A DNA stretch of 64,000 nucleotides from Bacteroidales bacterium. GTDB taxonomy: Bacteria > Bacteroidota > Bacteroidia > Bacteroidales > Bacteroidaceae. The translations under genes and the position numbers were made by a program. The DNA lies in assembly GCA_029218405.1 (NCBI GenBank), contig JAQXRG010000103.1, forward strand, positions 17,216-81,215, in the 5' to 3' direction. The notes beneath the pieces are model-generated. The model did not search any database, was not told the origin of the DNA, and saw only the letters and a program-made list of their open reading frames with translations. This document shows, in pieces, positions 52,743 to 62,630 of the stretch. Position 1 is the first letter of the stretch. Each line of letters opens with the position of its first letter.

Positions 52743-53975
52743 ATGAAATACTTCGACATCGACACTTGGGAAGAGATTCTCGTCACCATTACCCGCAACC
52801 GCACCCGGAGCCTGCTGACGGCCTTCGGCGTGTTCTGGGGCATCTTCATGCTCATCGCCCTCATGGGAGGCGCGCAGGGCGTACAGGACCTCATGTCCGC
52901 CAACTTCAAAGGTTTCGCCAGCAACTCGGGCTTCCTCGGCGCCGAAAACACCAGCAAGCCCTACAAGGGATTCCAGCAGGGACGCTCCTGGGACCTGGAG
53001 AACGCCGACGTGGACCGCATCCGCAAGGCCGTGCCCGGCGTGGACATCGTCACCCCCACCCTGGCCCACTGGGGCGTCAGCGCGGTCTTCGAGGAGAACA
53101 GCATCAGCGGCACCCTGAAGGGACTGTATCCCGAATACGTGGGGATAGAGGAGCCGAAGCTGAGCTACGGCCGCTTCATCAACAACATCGACGTGCGCGA
53201 CCGCCGCAAGGTGTGCGTCATCGGCAAGCAAATCTACGAGTCGCTCTTCCCCGAGGGGGGCAACCCCTGCGGAAAGTCCATCAAGGTGGACGGCATCTAC
53301 TACCAGGTCATCGGCGTGAACGTGGGCACCGCCAACATCTCCATCAACGGCAACGCCGAGACCTCGGTCACCATCCCCTTCTCCACCCTGCAGTACAGCT
53401 ACAACTTCGGCAAGACGGTGCAGCTCATCTGCTACACCGCCCGTCCGGGATACAGCATCAGCTCGTTGGAGAAGGACATCGCGCGCACCGTGAAGGAGGC
53501 GCACCTCATCCATCCCGACGACAAGCAGGCACTGATACAGCTGAACGCCGAAGCGATGTTCAACCTGATGGACGACCTCTTCTCGGGCATCCGCACGCTG
53601 GGCTGGTTGGTCGGACTGGGCACGCTGCTCGCCGGCGCCATCGGGGTGAGCAACATCATGATGGTGACCGTCCGTGAGCGGACCACCGAAATCGGCATCC
53701 GCCGCGCCATCGGGGCGAAGCCGAAGGACATCCTCGGACAAATCCTCTCGGAGAGCATGGTGCTCACCATCCTCGCCGGACTGGGCGGCATCAGCTTCGG
53801 CGTGTTCCTGCTCAACATCGTGGAGCAGACGGTGGACGACGCGCAGTTCCAGATCAGCTTCTGGAACGCCATCGGCGCCTGTGTCATCCTCACCCTGCTG
53901 GGACTGCTCGCCGGACTGGCCCCTGCCTTCCGCGCCATGGCCATCAAACCCATCGACGCCATGCGCGACGAATGA
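52743..53975 (+). CDS. ABC transporter permease (MacB/FtsX type)
   Basis: MVTVRERTTEIGIRRAIGAKPKDILGQIL; paralogous to upstream gene. Confidence 0.93.
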   Translation: MKYFDIDTWEEILVTITRNRTRSLLTAFGVFWGIFMLIALMGGAQGVQDLMSANFKGFASNSGFLGAENTSKPYKGFQQGRSWDLENADVDRIRKAVPGVDIVTPTLAHWGVSAVFEENSISGTLKGLYPEYVGIEEPKLSYGRFINNIDVRDRRKVCVIGKQIYESLFPEGGNPCGKSIKVDGIYYQVIGVNVGTANISINGNAETSVTIPFSTLQYSYNFGKTVQLICYTARPGYSISSLEKDIARTVKEAHLIHPDDKQALIQLNAEAMFNLMDDLFSGIRTLGWLVGLGTLLAGAIGVSNIMMVTVRERTTEIGIRRAIGAKPKDILGQILSESMVLTILAGLGGISFGVFLLNIVEQTVDDAQFQISFWNAIGACVILTLLGLLAGLAPAFRAMAIKPIDAMRDE

Positions 53976-54035
53976 CGGGCCGGCCTTCTGATACATACCT
54001 ATAACAACAAGAAAAAACAGCAATACATACCTGAT

Positions 54036-55133
54036 ATGAAAAAGTACGTTAGAATCGGAGTATTGGCGCTCATCGCGCTGATCTTCATCGGAACCTTTGT
54101 CTTCTTGTACCAGAAATCGCAACCCAAGGAGACCGTTTACAACCTCGAGACCGCTACCCTCACCGACCTGCGGCAGACCACCATCGCCACGGGCAAGATA
54201 GAGCCGCGCGACGAAATCCAAATCAAGCCACAGATTTCCGGCATCATCGCCGAAGTCTATAAGGAAGCCGGACAACAGGTGAAGAAGGGCGAGATCATCG
54301 CCAAGGTAAAGGTCATCCCCGAACTGGGCAGCCTCAACTCGGCCGAGAGCCGCGTGCGCCTGGCCGAACTGAACGGACGACAGAGCGAGACCGACCTCGC
54401 CCGGATGGAGCAGCTCCACAAGAGCCGCCTTGTGAGCGACGAGGAATACGAGAAGTGCCTGCTCGCCGCCCGTCAGGCCCGCGAGGAGCTGCAGGCCGCC
54501 AAGGACAACCTGGAAATCGTGAAGGAGGGCATCACCAAGAGCAGCGCCTCGTTCAGCAGCACCCTCATCCGCTCCACCATCGACGGCCTCATCCTCGACG
54601 TGCCCATCAAGGTGGGCAACTCCGTCATCATGAGCAACACCTTTAACGACGGCACCACCATCGCCACCGTGGCCGACATGGGCGACCTCATCTTCCGGGG
54701 CAACGTCGATGAGACCGAGGTGGGCCGCATCCGTGAGGGCATCCCCGTGAAGATTACGCTGGGGGCCCTGCAGGACAAGACCTTCGATGCCCAGCTGGAA
54801 TACATCTCGCCCAAGAGCGTGCAGAACAACGGCGCCAACCAGTTCGAGATAAAGGCTGCCATCCAGGTGCCCGACAGTGTGACCATCCGCTCGGGCTACA
54901 GCGCGAACGCCGAGATGGTGCTGCAGCGTGCCGACGGCGTGGTGGCCGTGCCGGAGAGTGCGGTCGAGTTCAGCGGTGACTCCGCCTTCGTGCACGTGCT
55001 CACCGACAGCGTGCCCGCCCAGCGGTTCGACCGCCGCTACGTGACCACCGGCATCAGCAACGGCCTGTTAGTGGAAATCAAGAACGGAGTGAAGGCAGGC
55101 GAGCGCGTGCGCGGCCTGCAGAAAGACAACTAA
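54036..55133 (+). CDS. efflux periplasmic adaptor subunit (HlyD/MacA type)
   Basis: N-terminal TM, lipoyl-like IKPQISGIIAEVYKEAGQQVKKGEIIAKV. Confidence 0.93.
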   Translation: MKKYVRIGVLALIALIFIGTFVFLYQKSQPKETVYNLETATLTDLRQTTIATGKIEPRDEIQIKPQISGIIAEVYKEAGQQVKKGEIIAKVKVIPELGSLNSAESRVRLAELNGRQSETDLARMEQLHKSRLVSDEEYEKCLLAARQAREELQAAKDNLEIVKEGITKSSASFSSTLIRSTIDGLILDVPIKVGNSVIMSNTFNDGTTIATVADMGDLIFRGNVDETEVGRIREGIPVKITLGALQDKTFDAQLEYISPKSVQNNGANQFEIKAAIQVPDSVTIRSGYSANAEMVLQRADGVVAVPESAVEFSGDSAFVHVLTDSVPAQRFDRRYVTTGISNGLLVEIKNGVKAGERVRGLQKDN

Positions 55134-55155
55134 CCTCAACCCTACCGATAACGAC

Positions 55156-56475
55156 ATGAGAACCATCGCTTATATCCTGACCGCACTGACCGTCCTGCCC
55201 ACTGCCTACGCGCAGCAGCCCTGGGACTTGCGGCAGTGCATCGAACACGCCATCGGGCACAACCTCACCATCAAGCAGCAGGAGGAGGCCCGGCGGCAGA
55301 GTGAAGTGGACCTGAACACGGCGCAGTGGAGCCGCCTGCCCAACCTGAACGGCAGCGCCTCCCACTCGTTCAACTTCGGACGCAGCCTACAGGCCGACAA
55401 TACGTACCAGAGCATCAACACGCAGAACACCAACCTGTCGCTCAGCACCAACGTGCCCCTGTTCACCGGGCTGCAGATTCCCCACAACATCGCCCTTCAG
55501 AAACTGAACCTGAAGGCCGCCACCGAGGACCTGCAGAAGGCGAAGGACGACATCAGCGTGCAGGTGGCCTCGCTCTACCTGCAGGTGCTCTACAACCAGG
55601 AGCTGGCCGAGGTGGCCCGCCAGCAGGTCCGCCTGAGCCAGGAGCTCCTGGCCCAGAAGAAGGCGTTCTTCGACAACGGGAAGGCCTCGGAAGCCGAATG
55701 GCAGGAAGCCCGGTCGCGCGTGGCGCAGGACGAGCTGTCCGCCGTACAGGCCGAGAACAACTGCCGCCTCGCCCTGCTCGACCTCAGCCAGCTGCTGGAA
55801 CTGCCCTCGCCCGAGGGCTTCGGCATCGTGTCGCCCGACATCGACGAGCGCCTGCTGTCCGCCTCCGTCACGGTACCGGACGCCATCTACCAGGAAGCGG
55901 TGCTCACGCGGCCCGGCATCAAGGCCGCCCAGTACCGGTTGGAGGGTGCGGCCCACAGCGTCCGCATCGCGCAGAGCGCCTACTACCCGCAGCTCAGCTT
56001 CGGGGCAGGCATCGGCACCAATTACTATAAGGTGAACGGCGTACGGAACAACGGCTTCGGCTCGCAGCTCAAGGACAACTTCAGCCAGTACTTCGGGTTC
56101 TCGCTGAGCGTGCCCCTGTTCAACCGCTTCGCCACGCGCAACCAGGTGCGCGGCGCCCGTATCCGCCAGAACACCCTGGGCTGGCAGTTGGAGGAAGCCA
56201 AGAAGTCGCTCTTCAAGGAAATCCAGCAGGCCTACTACAACGCCGTCAACGCCGAGAGCCAGCTGCGGAGCAGCGTCACCGCCGAGGAGGCCGCCGCGGC
56301 CTCGTTCCGGCTCACGCAGGAGAAGCACGCCCAGGGCAAGGCCACGGCCACGGAATACAACGAGGCCCGCACCTTCTGGATGAAGGCCGTCTCCACCCGC
56401 CTCCAGGCCAAGTACGACTTCGTGTTCCGCACCAAGATACTCGATTTCTACCGGGGCGTGCCGCTGTCCATCTGA
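55156..56475 (+). CDS. TolC family outer membrane protein
   Basis: Signal peptide; WDLRQCIEHAIGHNLTIKQQEEARRQSEVDLNTAQWSRLPNL. Confidence 0.93.
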   Translation: MRTIAYILTALTVLPTAYAQQPWDLRQCIEHAIGHNLTIKQQEEARRQSEVDLNTAQWSRLPNLNGSASHSFNFGRSLQADNTYQSINTQNTNLSLSTNVPLFTGLQIPHNIALQKLNLKAATEDLQKAKDDISVQVASLYLQVLYNQELAEVARQQVRLSQELLAQKKAFFDNGKASEAEWQEARSRVAQDELSAVQAENNCRLALLDLSQLLELPSPEGFGIVSPDIDERLLSASVTVPDAIYQEAVLTRPGIKAAQYRLEGAAHSVRIAQSAYYPQLSFGAGIGTNYYKVNGVRNNGFGSQLKDNFSQYFGFSLSVPLFNRFATRNQVRGARIRQNTLGWQLEEAKKSLFKEIQQAYYNAVNAESQLRSSVTAEEAAAASFRLTQEKHAQGKATATEYNEARTFWMKAVSTRLQAKYDFVFRTKILDFYRGVPLSI

Positions 56476-56515
56476 CCGGCGCCCCCCCGGGTCACGTGTC
56501 CGCCCCGTCCGGACA

Positions 56516-56569
56516 CAGAAAAAGGAAGAAGCCAGCGAGCGGCTTACGCTCTTGGCTTCTTCCTTTTTT
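56516..56569. terminator. intrinsic terminator
   Basis: AAAAAGGAAGAAGCCA...TTGGCTTCTTCCTTTTTT. Confidence 0.9.
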
Positions 56570-56596
56570 AGGCGCTTTCAGCGAGGCCCGCCCCTA

Positions 56597-57508
56597 TCAG
56601 AACAGGTGTTCGGGATATTCGCCGGCATCCACCAATGCCTTGATCTTGTCCACCACGCTCTGGCGGTCTTCCGGATAAGTCACACCGAACCACTTGCTGG
56701 TTGTGTCGAGCACCTTCACAGTCGCCGTTCCGTCGTGAATCAGCTTGTCCACCATCAACGGGATGAAGAACTCGCTCTTCAGGTTCTCCATGTTCTTCGG
56801 GTCGCTCAGGAAGCTCTTGAAGAACTCTACGCTGTAGCCGAAATAGTCGGGGGTGAAGCCCCAGAAGTTCATGCTCACCGGAGTAGTGTCGGCGGTGGCA
56901 GTCCAGCTGCCATCATCGTCCACATACTTCACCTCGCCGTCGATGCGCTGGATTTTCGTGCGCTCCACCACCGAAGTCAGCATACGGTTCTCGTCCGTGC
57001 CGCAGATGCCGCGCGACACCGTACCACTCTCGCTCAACGTGTTGCCCACGCGGAAGCCCACCATGGCATAGGTGTTCTCAGCACCTTCCGGCAGGTTGGC
57101 CAGGAACTCGCCCATCACGCGGAAGGAGTCCTGTCCGTAGAAATCGTCGCAGTTGATGACAGCGAACGGCTCCTTGATGACATCGGCACCCATCATCACG
57201 GCATGGTTCGTGCCCCACGGTTTCACACGGCCTTCCGGGCAGGTGAAGCCTTCCGGCAGGTTGTCGAGGGCCTGGAACACCAGCTCACAGGGGATGTGGC
57301 CTTCGTACTTCGAGATAATCTTGTCGCGGAATTCCTGTTCGAAATCCTTGCGGATGACAAACACCAGCTTGCCGAATCCGGCGCGGATGGCGTCGTAGAT
57401 AGAATAGTCCATGATGGTCTCGCCGTTCGGGCCCAGACCGTCCAACTGCTTCAAGCCTCCGTAGCGGCTGCCCATACCGGCGGCCAAGAGAAATAATGTA
57501 GGTTTCAT
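56597..57508 (-). CDS. sugar-nucleotide nucleotidyltransferase
   Basis: TLFLLAAGMGSRYGGLKQLDGLGPNGETIMDYSIYDAIRAGF. Confidence 0.88.
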   Translation of the reverse strand: MKPTLFLLAAGMGSRYGGLKQLDGLGPNGETIMDYSIYDAIRAGFGKLVFVIRKDFEQEFRDKIISKYEGHIPCELVFQALDNLPEGFTCPEGRVKPWGTNHAVMMGADVIKEPFAVINCDDFYGQDSFRVMGEFLANLPEGAENTYAMVGFRVGNTLSESGTVSRGICGTDENRMLTSVVERTKIQRIDGEVKYVDDDGSWTATADTTPVSMNFWGFTPDYFGYSVEFFKSFLSDPKNMENLKSEFFIPLMVDKLIHDGTATVKVLDTTSKWFGVTYPEDRQSVVDKIKALVDAGEYPEHLF

Positions 57509-57666
57509 ACTATAAAATCAGGTTTAAAATTAAACTAGGGCAAATATAGCAATAATCTGCGGTTTTCCACCATTCCGGCCCTGTTTTTTTCCCTCGGCCA
57601 GCGATTATGCCGAATTATTACCGCAATTTGACGGAATTGTATAAGAAACGGCCGGAAACTATTCCG

Positions 57667-57674
57667 TACCTTTG
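57667..57674 (+). promoter_or_regulatory. putative -7 element (TACCTTTG) for the GH35 gene
   Basis: TAnnTTTG; overlaps the ORF-track start, so 57699 is a better start. Confidence 0.6.
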
Positions 57675-57698
57675 CCCGAAACTAATCGCAATGTGACT

Positions 57699-60098
57699 AT
57701 GATGAAACGACTCTACCTGCGGGCAGCCCTGCTGCTCGCCCTCGGAACCGGCACCGCCTGCGGCCTGCAGGCCGCCGCACCCGCCGCAACGGACGGCCTG
57801 CAAGCCCGTCCCGCCGGCACCCCCTCCTTCACCGCCGGCAAGGGCACCTTCCTGCTCAACGGGAAGCCCTTCGTGGTGAAGGCCGCCGAACTCCACTACC
57901 CCCGCATCCCGAAAGCGTATTGGGAGCACCGCATCCAGCTCTGCAAGGCACTGGGCATGAACACCATCTGCCTCTACGTGTTCTGGAACGCCCACGAGCC
58001 GCAGCCGGGGGTCTATGACTTCACCGGCCAGAACGACCTGGCCGAGTTCTGCCGCCTCTGCCAGCAGAACGGCCTGTACGTCATCCTCCGTCCCGGCCCC
58101 TATGTGTGCGCCGAATGGGAAATGGGCGGCCTGCCCTGGTGGCTCCTGAAGAAGAAGGACATCCGCCTGCGCGAGGACGACCCCTACTTCCTGGAGCGGG
58201 TGGCCCTCTTCGAGGAGCAGGTGGCCCGGCAGGTGGCCGGACTGACTATCCAGCACGGCGGCCCCATCATCATGGTGCAGGTGGAGAACGAGTACGGCTC
58301 CTACGGCACCAACAAGGCCTACGTGAGCCAGGTGCGCGACATCGTGCGCCGCCACTTCGGCGATGTCACCCTCTTCCAGTGCGACTGGGCCTCCAACTTC
58401 ACCCAGAACGGGCTGGACGACCTCCTCTGGACCATGAACTTCGGCACCGGCGCCAACATCGACCAGCAGTTCGAGCGGCTCAGGCAGCTCCGTCCCGACA
58501 GCCCCCTCATGTGCAGTGAGTTCTGGAGCGGCTGGTTCGACAAGTGGGGCGCCAACCACGAGACCCGTCCTGCCGCCGACATGATTGCCGGCATCGACGA
58601 GATGCTCTCGAAAGGCATCTCCTTCAGCCTCTACATGACCCACGGCGGCACCAACTGGGGCCACTGGGCCGGCGCCAACTCCCCCGGCTTCGCCCCCGAC
58701 GTGACCTCCTACGACTACGACGCGCCCATCAGCGAGTCGGGACAGACCACGCCCAAGTACTGGGAGCTGCGCAAGACCCTCGCGCGCTACATGTACGGCG
58801 AGCGGCAGGCCAAGGTGCCCGCCGCCCTGCCCGTCACCGCCGTGCCCGCCTTCCGCTTCACCGAGGTGGCCCCGCTCTTCGACAACCTGCCCGCCGCCCG
58901 CCAGAGCCGCGACATCCACTGCATGGAGGACTACGACCAGGGCTACGGCAGCATCCTCTACCGCACCACCCTGCCCGCGCTGGCCAAGAACGCCGTGCTC
59001 ACGGTGAGCGAGGCGCACGACTACGCGCAGGTGTTCCTCGACGGCCGCTTCGTGGGCAAGCTCGACCGCCGCAACAACGAGAAGCAGCTCGTGCTGCCCG
59101 CCTGCCGCAAGGGAGCGCGGCTCGACATCCTGGTGGAGGCCATGGGCCGCGTCAATTTCGGACGCGCCATCAAGGACTACAAGGGCATCACCGACAAGGT
59201 GGAGCTGACTGTTGACACCGACGGTTATCCCTTCGTCTGCAACCTGAAGAACTGGGAGGTCTTCAACCTGCACGACACCTACGAGGCCTACCGCGACCTG
59301 CGTTTCCAGCCGCTACCCGAGACAGCCCCCGACGGCGGCCGCCACGTGCCGGGCGTTTACCGCGCCACGTTCCAGGTGAAGCGTCCCGCCGACACCTTCC
59401 TCAACTTTGAGACCTGGGGCAAGGGACTGGTGTATGTGAACGGCCATGCCCTGGGCCGCATCTGGGAAATCGGTCCGCAGCAGACCCTCTACGTGCCCGG
59501 CTGCTGGCTCAAGAAGGGTGCGAATGAACTCCTGGTGTTCGACATCATCGGCCCGAAGGACGCCCGCAGCGAGGGACTCCGCCAGCCCCTGCTCGACCAG
59601 CTGCAGGTACAGCAGCCGCCCGTCCACCGCGCGGAGGGAGAATCGATCGACCTCAGCGCCGAGCGTCCCGTGGCCGCCGGCAGCTTCGCGCCCGGCAACG
59701 GCTGGCAGGAGGTGAAGTTCGACGCGCCCGTACGTGGCCGCTACATCTGCCTCGAAGCCCTCAGCGCGCACGACGGCAAGGACCGCACGTGCATCGCCGA
59801 GCTCTACGTGCTCGACGAGTTCGGCGAGCGCCTCTCCCGCGAGCCGTGGAAGGTGACGTACGCCGACAGCGAGGAGGTGCGGCAGGGCAACCGCTCCGCC
59901 GACAAGCTGTTCGACCTGCAGGAATCCACCTACTGGAGCACGGTGAAGGGCACGCCCCATCCGCATGCCGTGGTCATCGACCTGGGCGACACCTACAACG
60001 TCACCACCCTGCAGTACCTGCCGCGCATGGAAAGCCACGTGCCCGGCGGCGTGAAGGACTACCGCATCTACGTGAAGGAGGAAGCGTTCAAAAAGTGA
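57699..60098 (+). CDS. GH35 beta-galactosidase with C-terminal F5/8 type C-like domain
   Basis: AELHYPRIPKAYWEHRIQLCKALGMNTICLYVFWNAHEP; VQVENEYGSYG; SEFWSGWFDKWG. Confidence 0.95.
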   Translation: MMKRLYLRAALLLALGTGTACGLQAAAPAATDGLQARPAGTPSFTAGKGTFLLNGKPFVVKAAELHYPRIPKAYWEHRIQLCKALGMNTICLYVFWNAHEPQPGVYDFTGQNDLAEFCRLCQQNGLYVILRPGPYVCAEWEMGGLPWWLLKKKDIRLREDDPYFLERVALFEEQVARQVAGLTIQHGGPIIMVQVENEYGSYGTNKAYVSQVRDIVRRHFGDVTLFQCDWASNFTQNGLDDLLWTMNFGTGANIDQQFERLRQLRPDSPLMCSEFWSGWFDKWGANHETRPAADMIAGIDEMLSKGISFSLYMTHGGTNWGHWAGANSPGFAPDVTSYDYDAPISESGQTTPKYWELRKTLARYMYGERQAKVPAALPVTAVPAFRFTEVAPLFDNLPAARQSRDIHCMEDYDQGYGSILYRTTLPALAKNAVLTVSEAHDYAQVFLDGRFVGKLDRRNNEKQLVLPACRKGARLDILVEAMGRVNFGRAIKDYKGITDKVELTVDTDGYPFVCNLKNWEVFNLHDTYEAYRDLRFQPLPETAPDGGRHVPGVYRATFQVKRPADTFLNFETWGKGLVYVNGHALGRIWEIGPQQTLYVPGCWLKKGANELLVFDIIGPKDARSEGLRQPLLDQLQVQQPPVHRAEGESIDLSAERPVAAGSFAPGNGWQEVKFDAPVRGRYICLEALSAHDGKDRTCIAELYVLDEFGERLSREPWKVTYADSEEVRQGNRSADKLFDLQESTYWSTVKGTPHPHAVVIDLGDTYNVTTLQYLPRMESHVPGGVKDYRIYVKEEAFKK

Positions 60099-60225
60099 CG
60101 CTCCGTAACAAAAAAATGTTAAATTGACCAGTTTATCGAAGAAAAAGGCCTTGCAGATTTGTTGTAAATGTATGAACTTTGCCACAGACCAAAGTTCAAC
60201 CAAATAACAACTAACTAATAGGCTT

Positions 60226-60429
60226 ATGTTCAACACACAACTCGTCAAGCAAAACAGTCTCCGCGTCTATCACCGGATGAAAGAAATGTATAGATATACA
60301 TTCAGTGAGCTGGAGAAACTCAGTTCACTGACCAGTACCGAACTCTGTCTCGCCCTGCTGGAACTGCAGCGGGAGGGCATGCTGGCTTACGGGAAAGACG
60401 ACAACGGTGTCTATTACAGACGGACCTGA
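60226..60429 (+). CDS. small winged-helix-like protein (67 aa)
   Basis: YTFSELEKLSSLTSTELCLALLELQREGMLAYGKDDNGVYYRRT. Confidence 0.6.
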   Translation: MFNTQLVKQNSLRVYHRMKEMYRYTFSELEKLSSLTSTELCLALLELQREGMLAYGKDDNGVYYRRT

Positions 60430-60455
60430 AGACACCCGAAGGAAAATAGAAAGGA

Positions 60456-60494
60456 AAGGACAGGGAGGGACATTCACTCTCCTTGTCCTTTTTT
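60456..60494 (+). terminator. intrinsic terminator
   Basis: AAGGACAGGGAG...CTCTCCTTGTCCTTTTTT. Confidence 0.75.
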
Positions 60495-60514
60495 GCTGAA
60501 AACGGGCCGTCTGC

Positions 60515-60545
60515 TTGCACAATCCACGCAGAATGATTACCTTTG
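60515..60545 (+). promoter_or_regulatory. putative Bacteroidetes promoter TTG-N20-TACCTTTG upstream of the 22-bp array
   Basis: TTG at 60515-60517 and TACCTTTG at 60538-60545. Confidence 0.65.
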
Positions 60546-60565
60546 TAGGGGCATCGTTGCAACTC

Positions 60566-60675
60566 GTGACCTACGTCGGAGATACTTCTGACCTACGTCA
60601 GAGATACTTCCGACCTACGTCGGAGATACTTTTGACCTTGGTCGGAGGTATTTGCGACCTTGGTCGAAAGTTGTA
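60566..60675 (+). repeat. five tandem 22-bp units with short inverted repeats
   Basis: GTGACCTACGTCGGAGATACTT / CTGACCTACGTCAGAGATACTT / CCGACCTACGTCGGAGATACTT / TTGACCTTGGTCGGAGGTATTT / GCGACCTTGGTCGAAAGTTGTA. Confidence 0.95.
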
Positions 60676-60731
60676 CGGATGACCTTCCAAGCAGAGAAAG
60701 CCCGCCTATTGTATCACTAAAACCACTGACT

Positions 60732-61361
60732 ATGAGCATCAACTACGACTGGTACCCCAGCCCCAAGAAATCCGCCGACGAACCGACCACCCTCCACGTG
60801 CGTCCCGTGTTCAACGGCTCCGTATCGACCGACGACCTCGCCGAGAGCCTGCAGACCGCCACCTCCCTGACCATGGCCGATGTGAAAGCCGTCCTCCAGG
60901 CCCTGAACCGCGAGGTGGGCCGCCAGTTGGCCAGCGGCTGCCGGGTCCACTTAGAAGGGCTGGGCTACCTCACTCCCCGTCTCCGGGTGGAGGGCGAGGT
61001 GACCGAGGACATCCCGCTGCGCGACCGCAACCGAAAGGTCCGCTTCAGCGGCGTGAACTTCCAGGCCGACAAGCGGCTGACCGAAGCCATCGGGGCCGTC
61101 CGCCTGAGCCATGCCCCGAAGGCGACACACTCGCGGGAGCTGGACGAGGCCCTCGTGGAGGAGCGGCTGGCCGACTACTTCATCACGCACGACATCCTGA
61201 CTCGTCCGATTCTGCAACACCTGCTGCACCTCACGTCCTACAAGGCCGCCGCGCTGCTCCGCCGCCTCTGCGAGGAAGGGAAGCTGCGGAACGCAGGCAC
61301 CGACTTCCGTCCGGTCTATGTCCCTGCCGAAGGACTGAACGTATCACGAAACCCAACATAA
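60732..61361 (+). CDS. HU-like DNA-binding protein with C-terminal winged-helix-like extension
   Basis: MSINYDWYPSPKK...SLTMADVKAVLQALNREVGRQLASGCRVHLEGLGYLTPRLRVEG typical of HU-related Bacteroidales proteins. Confidence 0.8.
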   Translation: MSINYDWYPSPKKSADEPTTLHVRPVFNGSVSTDDLAESLQTATSLTMADVKAVLQALNREVGRQLASGCRVHLEGLGYLTPRLRVEGEVTEDIPLRDRNRKVRFSGVNFQADKRLTEAIGAVRLSHAPKATHSRELDEALVEERLADYFITHDILTRPILQHLLHLTSYKAAALLRRLCEEGKLRNAGTDFRPVYVPAEGLNVSRNPT

Positions 61362-61363
61362 AC

Positions 61364-62488
61364 ATGAAACAAACACTTTTGCCCCTGAGACTTGCCGTTG
61401 CGACTGGGAGGACAACGCCCCTCTCGTCCTGCTCAGACAACGCCAAGACTGCCGCCGGCGGAGACCAACGTACCATCACCGACGAACAGCTGGCGCGGCT
61501 GGACTGCTACACCGACCTGCACCTTCATCTCGACGGCTCGCTCTCCCTACCGACCGTCCGACAGTTGGCGAGGCTGCAGGACATCCCCCTCGACCTGAGC
61601 GACGAGGAACTGCGGGAGCGGCTGCAGGTGAACGAGGGCTGCCAGGACCTGAACCAGTACCTGCAGAAGTTCGACTTCCCCCTTACCCTGCTCCAGACCC
61701 CCAAGGGAATTACCGAAGGCATCCAGCTGCTGGCCCAGGAGCTGAAGGACGAGGGCCACATCTACGCCGAGATCCGCTATGCGCCACAGCTGCACTGCCA
61801 GCAAGGACTGACGCAGCGCGAGGTGATTGAAGCCTCCATCGAAGGACGGCGGCAGGCAGCCCTTCCGGTATCGCTCATCCTCTGCTGCATGCGTGGCAAT
61901 GACAACCACGAGCAGAACCTGGAGACGGTCCGCTTGGCCGCCGAGTATGTCGGCCAGGGGGTGGCGGCCATCGACCTGGCCGGTGCCGAGGCGCTCTATC
62001 CCACGTCCGGTTTCGCCGACCTCTTCCAGTTGGCGAAGGGCAACGGCGTGCCCTACACCCTCCATGCCGGCGAGGCGGACGGTCCCGAGAGTGTGAAGGC
62101 CGCCCTCAGCTACGGCACCCGGCGCATCGGTCACGGCGTGCGTTCGGCCGAGGACCCTGCCTTGGTGCAGCAACTGTCCGCCGAGAAAATCACGCTGGAA
62201 TGTTGTCCCACCAGCAACCTCAACACCGCCATCTTCCCCTCCATCGGGCACTATCCCTTGCGCCTGTTCCTGGAGCAGGGCGTGCGGATGACCGTCAATT
62301 CCGACAACCGGATGGTGTCCGCCACGAACGTCATCCGCGAGTTCCAACTGCTCAACGGTGCCTTCCACCTCACAGTAGGCGAGGTGCGGCAGCTCCTACA
62401 GAACAGCATCGACGCGTCGTTCGCCCCGGAACCGCTGAAAGAGGAGCTGCTGGCGAAAGTAAATGAAGCCATCGCCCGCCTGCGATGA
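61364..62488 (+). CDS. add: adenosine deaminase
   Basis: DLHLHLDGSLSLPTVRQLA; TLHAGEADGPESVKAAL; RIGHGVRS; NSDNR. Confidence 0.93.
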   Translation: MKQTLLPLRLAVATGRTTPLSSCSDNAKTAAGGDQRTITDEQLARLDCYTDLHLHLDGSLSLPTVRQLARLQDIPLDLSDEELRERLQVNEGCQDLNQYLQKFDFPLTLLQTPKGITEGIQLLAQELKDEGHIYAEIRYAPQLHCQQGLTQREVIEASIEGRRQAALPVSLILCCMRGNDNHEQNLETVRLAAEYVGQGVAAIDLAGAEALYPTSGFADLFQLAKGNGVPYTLHAGEADGPESVKAALSYGTRRIGHGVRSAEDPALVQQLSAEKITLECCPTSNLNTAIFPSIGHYPLRLFLEQGVRMTVNSDNRMVSATNVIREFQLLNGAFHLTVGEVRQLLQNSIDASFAPEPLKEELLAKVNEAIARLR

Positions 62489-62535
62489 GCGGGAAAGCCG
62501 ATGGTCATCCATTGCCTCCCGCCAATCAGGTCAAT

Positions 62536-62630
62536 GGGTCAGAGGGACAGGTACATTGATTCACGCGAGTCATAGAGGGTCAGTGGTACCTGTCCCTATG
62601 ACCCTCGGTAGTACCTGTCCCTATGCCCTC
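62536..62630. repeat. 19-bp inverted repeat plus third direct copy (REP-like cluster)
   Basis: GGGTCAGAGGGACAGGTAC (62536-62554) vs GTACCTGTCCCTATGACCC (62586-62604), 18/19 complementary; third copy GTACCTGTCCCTATGCCCTC 62611-62630. Confidence 0.9.

Noticed and set aside
52503-54995. 830-aa minus-strand ORF opposite the MacB-type operon
   Set aside because: GC-rich coding DNA leaves long antisense frames open; His/Val/Gly-rich low-complexity translation, no domain pattern, and the plus-strand genes are clear.
50744-56475. Possible specialised export system
   Set aside because: Gene set is a standard MacB-type ATPase, two permeases, HlyD adaptor and TolC; no cargo or immunity gene adjacent.
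57618-59273. 551-aa minus-strand ORF opposite GH35
   Set aside because: Antisense artefact; repetitive V/G/H/E composition.
60566-60675. CRISPR array
   Set aside because: Contiguous 22-bp repeats with no unique spacers and no cas genes.
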